This document shows, piece after piece, positions 7,308-14,934 of a DNA stretch of 16,032 nucleotides (position 1 is the first letter of the stretch; each line of letters starts with the position of its first letter). Position numbers and translations under genes: made by a program. The DNA comes from CBFDCQ01 sp965603355 (lineage in GTDB: Bacteria > Hydrogenedentota > CAZGCA01 > CBFDCQ01): NCBI GenBank assembly GCA_965603355.1, contig CBFDCQ010000073.1, positions 1 through 16,032 of the forward strand. Direction: 5' to 3'. Below the pieces are notes generated by a model, which had not been told where the DNA came from, searched no databases, and worked only from the letters and a program-made list of their open reading frames with translations.

Positions 7308-8537
7308 ATGAAAAGGCTGATGGCGATTGTGACAATTGTGGTTTGTACGGCAGGTGCGGTCTACGCCGCGGATTCCCCTCAATTCCGTGGCCCCGACAGA
7401 GATGGGCGGTTCCCGGAAACGGGGCTCCTCAAGGAATGGCCCGCAGGAGGTCCTCCCGTCGCTTGGGTCACCAACGGGCTCGGAAAAGCGTATTCCTCGG
7501 TGTCGGTTGTCAACGGCGCTATATACGCAACCGGAAAGGCGGATGACGGGCTGGGTTATCTCTACCTCCTGGACCTTGACGGCAACATCAAGAACAGGAA
7601 GCCCTATGGCAAGGAAACCGATGAAGAGCAAGCGCCCGCCTCCCGTTCGACCCCGACTATCGACGGGGACCGCGCCTATGTGATGTCCGCGCCCGGGGTA
7701 GTGAGCTGCTTCAAGATTCCTGAATTGGAGAAGATCTGGGAAGTCGATACGCTCGAACGATTCGGCGCCAAGTTGTCCAGATGGCACATCGCGGAATCAG
7801 TCCTGATCGACGGCAACCGCCTCATATGCACGCCCGGCGGCCCGGACGCGAGTGTCGTAGCACTCGACAAGATGACCGGCGAGACTATTTGGACCAGCAA
7901 AGGGTTGAGCGATGCCGCATCCTATTGTTCAGCGGACATAGTTGAACACGGTGGACGCCGCCTTATCCTCACGATGACGGCAAAACTCGTCGTCGGGCTG
8001 GATCCGGAGACGGGCGAAGTGTTGTGGACACACAGGCACGAGACCGATTACGACATCCACGCGGTCACGCCCGTGTACCACGACGGTCTGGTCTTCTACA
8101 CGGGCGGATACGGTTCCGGCAGCGGCGTGCTGCAACTCTCGCCCGACGCCACGAGCGTAACGCCGACGTGGAAGGATAAGACCCTCGACTGCCAGCACCA
8201 CGGCGTTATTCTTCTTGACGGCTACATTTACGGGGCGGGGCACAAGACCCGTGAACTTATCTGCCTTGAGATGAAGACCGGCAACATCGCGTGGAGAACG
8301 AAAGAGGTCAAACAGGGCGCGACCGTCTTTGCGGACGGCATGCTCTACGTCTACGAAGGCCCCAAACGCGGCATCGTCAGCCTCGTTAAGGCTACCCCGA
8401 GCGGGTATGAACGTACCGGTTCCTTCAAGGTCACCGAGGGCACTCTTAACCACTGGGCGCATCCGACAATTGCCGGCGGACGACTGTACATTCGTCACGG
8501 CGACGCCCTTATCGCCTATGATATAGCTGCCAAATAG
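7308..8537 (+). CDS. Secreted PQQ-like beta-propeller protein
   Basis: This 409-residue protein has a clear Sec signal peptide (M-K-R-L-M-A-I... to A-Y-A, cleavage at about residue 21). The mature part begins A-D-S-P-Q-F-R-G-P-D-R-D-G-R-F-P-E-T-G and continues as PQQ-like blades, including V-V-A-L-D-K-M-T-G-E-T-I-W, G-L-D-P-E-T-G-E-V-L-W and C-L-E-M-K-T-G-N-I-A-W. It is about 35 residues shorter than its divergently transcribed paralogue, mainly because it lacks the acidic insert. The ATG at 7308 has AAGGAG 8 bases upstream. It has no membrane anchor, so it should be periplasmic. The ferredoxin gene follows after 55 bases, so read-through into the terpenoid locus is possible. A functional link to that locus is not shown by the sequence. 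An enzymatic role is unproven. Confidence 0.87.
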   Translation: MKRLMAIVTIVVCTAGAVYAADSPQFRGPDRDGRFPETGLLKEWPAGGPPVAWVTNGLGKAYSSVSVVNGAIYATGKADDGLGYLYLLDLDGNIKNRKPYGKETDEEQAPASRSTPTIDGDRAYVMSAPGVVSCFKIPELEKIWEVDTLERFGAKLSRWHIAESVLIDGNRLICTPGGPDASVVALDKMTGETIWTSKGLSDAASYCSADIVEHGGRRLILTMTAKLVVGLDPETGEVLWTHRHETDYDIHAVTPVYHDGLVFYTGGYGSGSGVLQLSPDATSVTPTWKDKTLDCQHHGVILLDGYIYGAGHKTRELICLEMKTGNIAWRTKEVKQGATVFADGMLYVYEGPKRGIVSLVKATPSGYERTGSFKVTEGTLNHWAHPTIAGGRLYIRHGDALIAYDIAAK

Positions 8538-8538
8538 A

Positions 8539-8562
8539 GTGGACCGGCACCGGCCGGACCCA
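8539..8562 (+). other. Weak hairpin between the propeller gene and the ferredoxin gene
   Basis: GTGG and CCGG arms pair with CCGG and CCAC around a short loop, interrupted by a small internal loop. No T-run follows. It could attenuate or process the transcript, but it is not a convincing Rho-independent terminator. Confidence 0.2.
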
Positions 8563-8592
8563 CGACATGTCAATGGCCGAGGAGAACCTCGC

Positions 8593-9375
8593 GTGAACGA
8601 GCAGAAAAGCGTTCTGTTTTGCGGCTGCGTCAACAGCGACATAATTCCGGCGCGTGTGAAGCGCCGCGTTCTGGGCACGCTGCTTGCCAACGGTGTGCAC
8701 GTGCACTCGGTCGGCGATCTGTGCGGTTTGGCCGCGCGCCGCGATCCGCTGTTGCGCGAACTGGCCGCCACCGGCGACGTGCTGGTCGCTGCCTGTCACC
8801 CGCGTGCAATCCACTGGCTTTTCAGGCGCGCAGGGGCCGACATGAATGGCACACGCATGGTGGTAGCCAATATGCGCAGCGGCGATCTCGAGGATGTACT
8901 GCGGGTCATCTTTGACGGAAACCCGCCCGAACCCGGCGCTGAGGTGGACCTTCCGGCCGCCGAGGGCTGTGACGGGTGGGCACCTTGGTTCCCCGTAATC
9001 GACTACGACCGGTGCGGGAATTGCAGGCAGTGCTTGGACTTCTGTCTCTTCGGCGTATACGAGACAGACGCCGACGGCCGCGTAACTGTTTCACAGCCTG
9101 AGCGCTGCAAGAATAAATGTCCGGCGTGCGCGCGGATATGCCCCGAAGCGGCCATCATCTTCCCGAAGGTGAGCGAGTCCCCCATAAACGGGGCCGCGAT
9201 CGACGACGAAGATGGCACGCGTGCCAACATTAAGGTAAATCTCGATAAGATGCTTGGTGACGATATTTACGCTGCTCTTGCCGAGCGCAAGAAGAAACGG
9301 CGGCAACTCCTGCTCCGCGGGCAAGACGTGAAACGCGCGTTGGACGAACGCGGGAGCCACACAGGGGGAAGGTGA
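8593..9375 (+). CDS. 2[4Fe-4S] ferredoxin with HdrA-like N-terminal domain
   Basis: This is a 260-residue soluble protein. The N-terminal half (about 1-80) contains V-L-F-C-G-C (C10, C12) and later V-L-V-A-A-C-H-P-R-A-I-H-W-L-F. This resembles the N-terminal part of heterodisulfide reductase HdrA (V-x-A-A-C-x-P-R-x-x-x-x-x-F), but without the FAD domain. The C-terminal half has two [4Fe-4S] motifs: C141/144/147/151 and C172/176/179/183. The tail is basic (K-K-K-R-R at about 236-240). The GTG at 8593 is the start because GAGGAG lies 8 bases upstream; an in-frame ATG at 8539 has no such site. The stop overlaps the start of the radical SAM gene by one base (TGATG). As first gene of the five-gene locus it is the likely electron donor for the radical SAM enzyme. 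That link is inferred from position. Confidence 0.82.
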   Translation: MNEQKSVLFCGCVNSDIIPARVKRRVLGTLLANGVHVHSVGDLCGLAARRDPLLRELAATGDVLVAACHPRAIHWLFRRAGADMNGTRMVVANMRSGDLEDVLRVIFDGNPPEPGAEVDLPAAEGCDGWAPWFPVIDYDRCGNCRQCLDFCLFGVYETDADGRVTVSQPERCKNKCPACARICPEAAIIFPKVSESPINGAAIDDEDGTRANIKVNLDKMLGDDIYAALAERKKKRRQLLLRGQDVKRALDERGSHTGGR

Positions 9376-10568
9376 TGACTGGCCGGTTTGTCTGGCGCAT
9401 GCTGACCGAAGTTGACTTGCGCCTTCTTCGGAAGTTCGTCTACAATTTTGGCTGGAGAGGCATACGGGCCGTTAGCAGGTTCCAGCGCCGCTTGAAGCGC
9501 GGCGAGTTTTTCCCGGCCTTTCTCTTCCTCTCGGTCACCGACCGCTGCAACCTTGCCTGCCGGGGGTGCTGGGTAAGTCAAACGGAACCGCCTCGCGAAC
9601 TCGATATCGGCACGTTGGACACGGTAGTCCGCGAGAGTAAGAAACAGGGTTCGTATTTCTTTGGGATTCTCGGGGGCGAACCGCTCCTGCATAAAGATCT
9701 CTTTGATCTTTTCGAGCGGCATCCCGATTGTTACTTTCTGCTTTTCACCAACGGTCTCCCACTGACCGACAGCGTGGCGGCCTCTATGCGATGTCTGGGC
9801 AATGTCAGTCCGCTCATCAGCATCGAAGGCCTAGAGAGTGTCAGTGACGAGCGCCGGGGCGGGAAGGACGTTTATGAACAGTCAATGAACGCCCTGCGCC
9901 GGTGTCGGGAGCAACGCCTCGTCACGGGCGTAGCTACGAGCATCTGCCAGTCAAACGTAGACGACCTGGCAACTGAGGATTTCGTTAGTGAGTTGGTGGA
10001 CCGAGGCGTACACTACCTTTGGTACTATGTGTATCGTCCTGTGGGTCCGAACCCGGCGCCGGAACTCGCTCTTTCGGCGGAACAGATCCTCGAACTCAGA
10101 CGTTTTATGGTAGATATCCGGTCGAAGGCGCCGCTTATGGTCGTTGACGCTTACTGGGACCACAAAGGTGAAGCCCTGTGTCCCGCAGCGGTCGGCATCA
10201 GCCATCACATCGGTCCCGCGGGCGATATCGAAGTGTGCCCACCGATTCAGTTTGCGTGCGAGAACATTGGTGACGGGAGCCGATTGTTCGAGCGGTTCAA
10301 CACATCGAAATTCCTGGCCGATTTCCGCGCGATGGCCTGCGCGAATACCCGAGGCTGCGTTCTGCTCGAAGAACCGGGGAATCTGCGCGCTTTTATGGAG
10401 GCCCACGACGCATACGACACAAGCGGCCGTGGCGTTGGGCTCCAGGAACTGGCCCGTATGGCCCCCTGCGGGTCCCATCACCAGCCGGGCCAGGCCATTC
10501 CGGAGAAAAGTCTCTTGTATCGTCTAGCCAAGAAACACTGGTTCTTTGGATTTGGAGCTTATGGGTAA
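9375..10568 (+). CDS. Radical SAM protein with partial SPASM motif
   Basis: This 397-residue protein contains the radical SAM motif C-N-L-A-C-R-G-C (C58, C62, C65), which binds the [4Fe-4S] cluster that cleaves S-adenosylmethionine. The SAM-binding G-G-E-P lies at 100-103. The C-terminal region has C269-x13-G-x4-C288, the opening of a SPASM domain, plus C295, C322, C328 and C365. The canonical CX2CX5CX3C part is not present, so any auxiliary cluster is atypical. No cobalamin-binding domain is seen, so it is not of the HpnP methylase type. The ATG at 9375 has AGGGGG 6 bases upstream; the GTG at 9372 is a less likely start. It overlaps the ferredoxin stop by one base and the next gene by 8 bases. 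Context suggests it modifies a polyprenyl or terpenoid intermediate, but a peptide substrate cannot be excluded. Confidence 0.85.
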   Translation: MTGRFVWRMLTEVDLRLLRKFVYNFGWRGIRAVSRFQRRLKRGEFFPAFLFLSVTDRCNLACRGCWVSQTEPPRELDIGTLDTVVRESKKQGSYFFGILGGEPLLHKDLFDLFERHPDCYFLLFTNGLPLTDSVAASMRCLGNVSPLISIEGLESVSDERRGGKDVYEQSMNALRRCREQRLVTGVATSICQSNVDDLATEDFVSELVDRGVHYLWYYVYRPVGPNPAPELALSAEQILELRRFMVDIRSKAPLMVVDAYWDHKGEALCPAAVGISHHIGPAGDIEVCPPIQFACENIGDGSRLFERFNTSKFLADFRAMACANTRGCVLLEEPGNLRAFMEAHDAYDTSGRGVGLQELARMAPCGSHHQPGQAIPEKSLLYRLAKKHWFFGFGAYG

Positions 10569-12141
10569 TTCGGATACAGCATTAGCCGCCGATCAGACCT
10601 CTTTCGGCTCAGTGCCCGAAGCTGAGGCCGACCGGAAACGGATTCTTGCTGCGATACGGCGTTTCGTGGCGGACGGAGACCTGGTACCCCCGTTGACCCT
10701 TGGCGACCTGGAATCCGGCGCGGAGACGGTATTGCGTGACGAAGGGTTCCCGCTAACCTACCGGAATTACGCCATGGTTCTATTCAACACGGAAGTGTGG
10801 CGTGAGACGCTCGCGTCGATCCCGTTCGAGCGCCGTATCCTTCTTCTGCCCCAATGTTTGCGGGCTAGTGAAGAATGCCCCGCTGAAATCGATGAATTCG
10901 GACTTTTGTGCCAGGCGTGTGGTCGTTGCCCCATAGGAGAACTGCAGGCCCTGGCCGAAGAACTCGGATACGTCGTCCTCGTGGCGGAAGGGACTACCTT
11001 AGTGACCAAGCTCCTCGAAAGCGGAAAGGTGGACGCTGTGATCGGTGTTGGGTGCCTGTCCGCGTTAGAGGAATCGTTCCCCCTTACCACGATCCACGCC
11101 ATCCCCGGCATGGCGTTTCCTCTGCTCTACGATGGCTGCGTCGATACAAAGGCCGATGTAGGCTGGGTCCGTGACGCCATCACCCTCACCTCAGACAAGG
11201 GTTGGCGGGCGCGGTTGGATTTCGACCAGTTGAAGCGCGATGTAAGAAGCTGGTTCCTGCCGGCTGCGTTGGCCGACTTGTTGGGACCGCCCACAGAGTC
11301 TCCCGAACAGATCGCGTTCGAGTGGATGACCAAGGCCGGCAAACGCTGGCGGCCGTTTCTTGTCGCTTCTACGTACAAGGCACTGATGGGCGCCGAGGCG
11401 CCTATTCCGGAATGTGTCCGAAAACTGGCGGTGGCCGTGGAGTGCTTTCACAAGGCATCGCTCGTTCATGACGATATTGAAGACGACGATGGTTTGCGAT
11501 ACGATGAACCGACTCTCCACTGCACTTACGGCATCCCTATCGCGCTGAATACCGGCGACCTGTTGCTGGGGCTCGGATACAAGCTGGTGGCCGAATGCGG
11601 ATTGTCCGCCGAACAAACGGCACGAATTGTCTCTGTTGCTGCCGACGCTCATCGCAAACTCTGTCTCGGACAAGGCCAGGAACTAGCCGCGCTGCACGAG
11701 CGAAGACCTCTTTCCTCCTCGGCAGTACTGGACGTGTACCGCCGGAAGACCTCGCCGGCCTTCGGCGTGTCGCTGCAGTTCGGCGTCATAGCCGCCGGCG
11801 CGGATGACGACCTCTGCGGGCTCCTCGACGAGTTCAGTGATGCCCTCGGGGTCGCGTATCAGATCCTGGATGATCTCGACGACGTCCGTGACGCCGATTC
11901 AGAACTCTCGCCGAAGCGAGTCTCACCTTCACTGCTCCATGCGCTGGCGCGTGAAGGCTCGGAGACCGGCAGCGCGGAAGTCGCCACCGCGCTCACAGCA
12001 GATTCCCCCGCCGTGAGAAAGGCGGAGATCCTTTTTGAACAATACAAGGATGAAGCCATCAGGCTGCTCAATCCTTTGAGAAACGCCGAACTCAAGAGCC
12101 TGCTGCGCCGCGTTGTCGGCAAGATCCTCAACGAGACGTGA
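10561..12141 (+). CDS. DUF116 - polyprenyl diphosphate synthase fusion protein
   Basis: This 526-residue protein has two domains. About residues 20-210 match DUF116: L-P-Q-C-L-R (C99), C106, and C117-x2-C120-x2-C123 followed by P-I-G-E-L, then G-V-G-C-L and D-G-C-V-D-T. The cysteines suggest a metal or Fe-S site. About residues 230-526 are a trans-isoprenyl diphosphate synthase, with G-K-R-W-R-P (260-265), first Asp-rich motif D304-D-I-E-D308, K-T-S-P-A-F, G-Q-G-Q-E-L, and second Asp-rich motif D437-D-L-D-D441. Both DDxxD motifs are intact, so it should condense IPP onto an allylic diphosphate. The fifth residue before the first motif is Ala rather than an aromatic, which in this family favours products longer than C15. 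The ATG at 10561 overlaps the radical SAM gene by 8 bases, and TTGGAG lies just upstream. A fusion with DUF116 is unusual. Confidence 0.88.
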   Translation: MGNSDTALAADQTSFGSVPEAEADRKRILAAIRRFVADGDLVPPLTLGDLESGAETVLRDEGFPLTYRNYAMVLFNTEVWRETLASIPFERRILLLPQCLRASEECPAEIDEFGLLCQACGRCPIGELQALAEELGYVVLVAEGTTLVTKLLESGKVDAVIGVGCLSALEESFPLTTIHAIPGMAFPLLYDGCVDTKADVGWVRDAITLTSDKGWRARLDFDQLKRDVRSWFLPAALADLLGPPTESPEQIAFEWMTKAGKRWRPFLVASTYKALMGAEAPIPECVRKLAVAVECFHKASLVHDDIEDDDGLRYDEPTLHCTYGIPIALNTGDLLLGLGYKLVAECGLSAEQTARIVSVAADAHRKLCLGQGQELAALHERRPLSSSAVLDVYRRKTSPAFGVSLQFGVIAAGADDDLCGLLDEFSDALGVAYQILDDLDDVRDADSELSPKRVSPSLLHALAREGSETGSAEVATALTADSPAVRKAEILFEQYKDEAIRLLNPLRNAELKSLLRRVVGKILNET

Positions 12142-12145
12142 TCTC

Positions 12146-13036
12146 GTGACACATACGATCACACAGGAGATGTTCGCCACCGCCCGCCGTGCTTGCGCTC
12201 GGCTTGAACCTTCTGCAACGCAACGCATCATCGCGTTCACAACAGCCCAGCAGCAGCCCGACGGCGGCTTCCGTGCCCGCGACGGGACAGGCAGCGACCT
12301 GTACTACACGGTCTTCGGCGCCGCGGTTCTCGAGGTTCTCGGGCAGCGGCACAGACTGAAACCGCTGCGAGGCTACGTCAAGTCGGTCGCCCACGGCCGC
12401 TACCTGGACTTTGTGCACTTGGTATGCCTTGCCCGGCTGCACGCCAGAACGGCGCCCTGGGGATTCCTGACGCGCCGCCGCATTCTTGATGCGATCGAAG
12501 GTTACCGCTCGGCTGACGGCGGATATCACCACGCAAGACAGAACGCCGCGCATGGAACGCCTTACGCTGCTTTTCTCGCCACGCTGGCCTACACGGATTA
12601 CGGACGCCCCGTGCCCCGCCGTGAGGCGCTGCTGGAAAGTCTGGAGGCGTCAAGAAACCCTGATGGCGCGTACGCCAATGAAGTCAACGCTTCCACCGGT
12701 CACACCAATGCCACAGCCGCGGCTGTTTTGGTGCGTCACTCTTTCGGCCTGGATACGGATCCGGCGCTGGCCGACTGGCTGATGGCGCGCCACGATGCCC
12801 GTGGCGGTTTTCTCGCCAACCCGCAGGCTCCTATCCCCGACCTGCTGTCCACCGCCACGGCCCTTTTCGCGCTGCAGGCGATGGATGTCTCGCTGGCCGC
12901 GATACGAGAGGTCTGCACGGAGTTCGTCGAGTTGCTCTGGCAGGAGAACGGCGGTTTCAGCGGCCATCTGGTCGATGATACGCCGGACTGTGAATACACG
13001 TTCTATGCGCTGCTTGCGTTGGGTGTGCTGCGATGA
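12146..13036 (+). CDS. Prenyltransferase/squalene-oxidase-repeat protein without the class II acid motif
   Basis: This 296-residue protein is an alpha-alpha barrel of the prenyltransferase beta / squalene cyclase superfamily. Five repeat loops are visible: P-D-G-G-F (38-42), A-D-G-G-Y (123-127), P-D-G-A-Y (172-176), A-R-G-G-F (218-222) and E-N-G-G-F (268-271). A C-terminal D-C-E-Y-T-F-Y (281-287) recalls the Asp/Cys region of protein prenyltransferase beta subunits. There is no DxDD, so it should not start a proton-driven cyclisation alone. The GTG at 12146 lies 4 bases after the preceding stop. An in-frame TTG at 12113 would overlap that gene, and an ATG at 12170 has AGGAG directly abutting it. 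The stop overlaps the cyclase start (ATGA). It may be a partner barrel for the cyclase or a separate transferase acting on its product. Its reaction is unknown. Confidence 0.8.
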   Translation: MTHTITQEMFATARRACARLEPSATQRIIAFTTAQQQPDGGFRARDGTGSDLYYTVFGAAVLEVLGQRHRLKPLRGYVKSVAHGRYLDFVHLVCLARLHARTAPWGFLTRRRILDAIEGYRSADGGYHHARQNAAHGTPYAAFLATLAYTDYGRPVPRREALLESLEASRNPDGAYANEVNASTGHTNATAAAVLVRHSFGLDTDPALADWLMARHDARGGFLANPQAPIPDLLSTATALFALQAMDVSLAAIREVCTEFVELLWQENGGFSGHLVDDTPDCEYTFYALLALGVLR

Positions 13037-14805
13037 AACTTGACACAGACAGATGTGCCGCCGCACTCGCGGCCGCCCGGGAGCGGCTCCTCGCCGAGCT
13101 GAACAGCGAAGGCTACTTCGAGGGCCGGCTCTCCAGTTCCGCTCTGTCCACGGCGGTGGCGTCTTTCGCGTTGAGCCTGGCCGGAAAGACGGACCAGGCA
13201 CGGCGCGGCGCGCAATGGCTCACAACCCACGTCAACGAGGACGGCGGTTGGGGAGACACCCCCGACAGTCCGAGCAACCTGGCGACAACCCTGCTCGCGT
13301 GGGCCGCCGTGTCGTTCATAGACGGCGCGGGCACAACGTCCAAGGCTGAAACCTGGTTGCGCCGGCACATCGGGGGACTCGAAGCAGAACAGATCGCGCG
13401 CGCCGTCCTTGAGTTCTATGGAGACGACCGGACATTCGCCGCGCCGATCCTGACGATGTGCGCCCTGGCCAAGAGGCTGGGCGATTCCTCGGATGCGTGG
13501 GCACATGTGCCGCAGCTTCCGTTTGAACTTGCCGTCATGCCGCACCAATTCTTCAAATGGCTCCGGTTGCCGGTAGTGAGCTACGCGCTGCCGGCGCTCA
13601 TTGCCATTGGACTCGTCCGGCACCGTCACGCCCCCCGCGTCGTGCCGCCGCTGCGCGCCTTCCGCAACGCCTGTACCGGCCGCGTGCTCCGCAAGCTGCG
13701 TAGGATGCAGCCGGCCAGCGGCGGTTTCCTGGAGGCCGCGCCGCTCACCGGTTTCGTAGGCCTGAGTCTGATCGGCGCCGGCTGCGGTCAACACGCCGCC
13801 GCGCAGGCATGCATCGATTTTCTTGCCTCTCATCAGCGGGACGACGGAAGTTGGCCGATTGACACAAACCTGGCCACGTGGCTGACAAGTCTCGCTGCAC
13901 GCGCGTTGACGCAGACCGAGCATCCGGTGGGGCTATCCAATAAACAGCGGGACTTGATCCGGCGCTACCTGCTCGACTCGCAGCACACCGAGATTCATCC
14001 ATTCACGGTTGCACGGCCCGGCGGGTGGGCGTGGACGCATCTTTCCGGCGGCGTGCCGGATGCGGACGATACGTCCGCCGCCCTGATCGCGTTGAAACGG
14101 CTGGGGGACGCCGACGAGACAATCCGCCGCGCGGCTGAGAACGGTCTGGAATGGCTGCTGGGATTGCAAAACGCCGACGGCGGATGGCCGACGTTCTGTC
14201 GCGGATGGGGAAGACTTCCGTTCGACCGGAGTTGCGCCGATATCACCGCACATGCTCTCCGCGCGTATATCGCGTGGCGCGATCATCTCGGCGCCGGACT
14301 GAGATCACGGCTCGATCGCGCTGTCTGCCGGGGAATTGGCTTTCTATCCCACTCCCAACACACTGATGGAGCGTGGGTCCCATTGTGGTTCGGCAACCAG
14401 TCTGCCCAAGGACACCTCAACCCCACGTACGGGACCGCACGCGTACTCGAAGCACTCTGCATTCTGCACAAACGCGGTTTCGGGCGGGTGGTTTCCATGC
14501 TGGAGAAAGGGAGGGCATGGCTGCTGGCTGCCCAGAATGACGATGGCGGTTGGGGCGCCGGGCCGGGGACGCCGTCTTCAATCGAAGAGACCGCATTGGC
14601 TATCCGGGCGCTGGCAGATACACCCGACACGCATCCTGTCATCCGTGGCGCGACATGGCTCATCGACGCTACGCGCGGCGGAACAACCTTTCCTGCATCG
14701 CCGATTGGCCTCTACTTCGCCAGCCTATGGTACTGGGAAAAGCTCTATCCCCTGATCTTCACGGTGGACGCCCTCGGCGCCCTGCTCACAGATCGGAACG
14801 ATTGA
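13033..14805 (+). CDS. Squalene-hopene-cyclase-like class II terpene cyclase
   Basis: This 590-residue protein has the family's catalytic acid motif D343-A-D-D-T347, inside G-G-W-A-W-T-H... as in squalene-hopene cyclases. It also has D403-I-T-A-H407, matching the Asp/His pair that activates that acid in known enzymes. QW-type repeats lie at 67-73 (V-N-E-D-G-G-W, degenerate), 268-274, 379-385, 442-448 and 501-507. A hydrophobic segment (about 178-196, L-P-V-V-S-Y-A-L-P-A-L-I) matches the membrane-contact region of the family. It is about 40 residues shorter than typical squalene-hopene cyclases (about 630). The ATG at 13033 overlaps the upstream stop as ATGA. It should protonate and cyclise a linear isoprenoid. 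With a polyprenyl diphosphate synthase nearby and no squalene synthase in the window, the substrate may be a polyprenyl chain rather than squalene. It is the last gene of the locus. Confidence 0.87.
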   Translation: MKLDTDRCAAALAAARERLLAELNSEGYFEGRLSSSALSTAVASFALSLAGKTDQARRGAQWLTTHVNEDGGWGDTPDSPSNLATTLLAWAAVSFIDGAGTTSKAETWLRRHIGGLEAEQIARAVLEFYGDDRTFAAPILTMCALAKRLGDSSDAWAHVPQLPFELAVMPHQFFKWLRLPVVSYALPALIAIGLVRHRHAPRVVPPLRAFRNACTGRVLRKLRRMQPASGGFLEAAPLTGFVGLSLIGAGCGQHAAAQACIDFLASHQRDDGSWPIDTNLATWLTSLAARALTQTEHPVGLSNKQRDLIRRYLLDSQHTEIHPFTVARPGGWAWTHLSGGVPDADDTSAALIALKRLGDADETIRRAAENGLEWLLGLQNADGGWPTFCRGWGRLPFDRSCADITAHALRAYIAWRDHLGAGLRSRLDRAVCRGIGFLSHSQHTDGAWVPLWFGNQSAQGHLNPTYGTARVLEALCILHKRGFGRVVSMLEKGRAWLLAAQNDDGGWGAGPGTPSSIEETALAIRALADTPDTHPVIRGATWLIDATRGGTTFPASPIGLYFASLWYWEKLYPLIFTVDALGALLTDRND

Positions 14806-14840
14806 CGTCCTGCCCCTTCAATGCCGTGTGCAAACGATGT

Positions 14841-14888
14841 CGTCATTGCGAGCGAAACGCGGCAATCCCCGCCTGCGCGGGGATGACG
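14841..14888. repeat. Dispersed CGTCATTGCGAGCG-type intergenic repeat
   Basis: The element starts CGTCATTGCGAGCG and ends ATGACG, with an inner 8-bp hairpin ATCCCCGC / GCGGGGAT (14865-14884, loop CTGC). This wording is familiar from dispersed intergenic repeats in several bacterial phyla. It begins 36 bases after the cyclase stop and could act as the transcript's 3' hairpin, though no T-run follows. Confidence 0.6.
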
Positions 14889-14893
14889 GGTAC

Positions 14894-14933
14894 GGCGGGC
14901 ATCTTGTCGCAGACGCGCCGTGGCGTGCCCGCC
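14894..14933. repeat. Diverged hairpin related to the GTAGGG family
   Basis: The arms GGCGGGCA (14894-14901) and TGCCCGCC (14926-14933) are perfect complements separated by 24 bases. The left 13 bases (GGCGGGCATCTTG) recur exactly at 15064-15076, where the loop is only three bases. This copy looks like the same element with extra sequence inside the loop, or two neighbouring fragments. Confidence 0.45.
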
Positions 14934-14934
14934 T

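Noticed and set aside
1..8537. PQQ-dependent alcohol or sugar dehydrogenases
   Set aside because: The propellers are too short, lack heme c domains (no CxxCH seen) and show no clear quinoprotein active site; only the PQQ-like repeat fold is supported.
8539..8562. Rho-independent terminator after the plus-strand propeller gene
   Set aside because: The stem is interrupted and no T-run follows, so it is listed only as a weak hairpin.
12113..12145. TTG start for the 296-residue barrel protein
   Set aside because: It would overlap the preceding gene by 29 bases without a ribosome site; the GTG at 12146 fits the compact spacing better.
8593..14805. Standard hopanoid (hpn) gene cluster
   Set aside because: There is no hpnC/D/E or squalene synthase, no cobalamin-type HpnP and no other hpn tailoring gene in the window; only the cyclase is shared.
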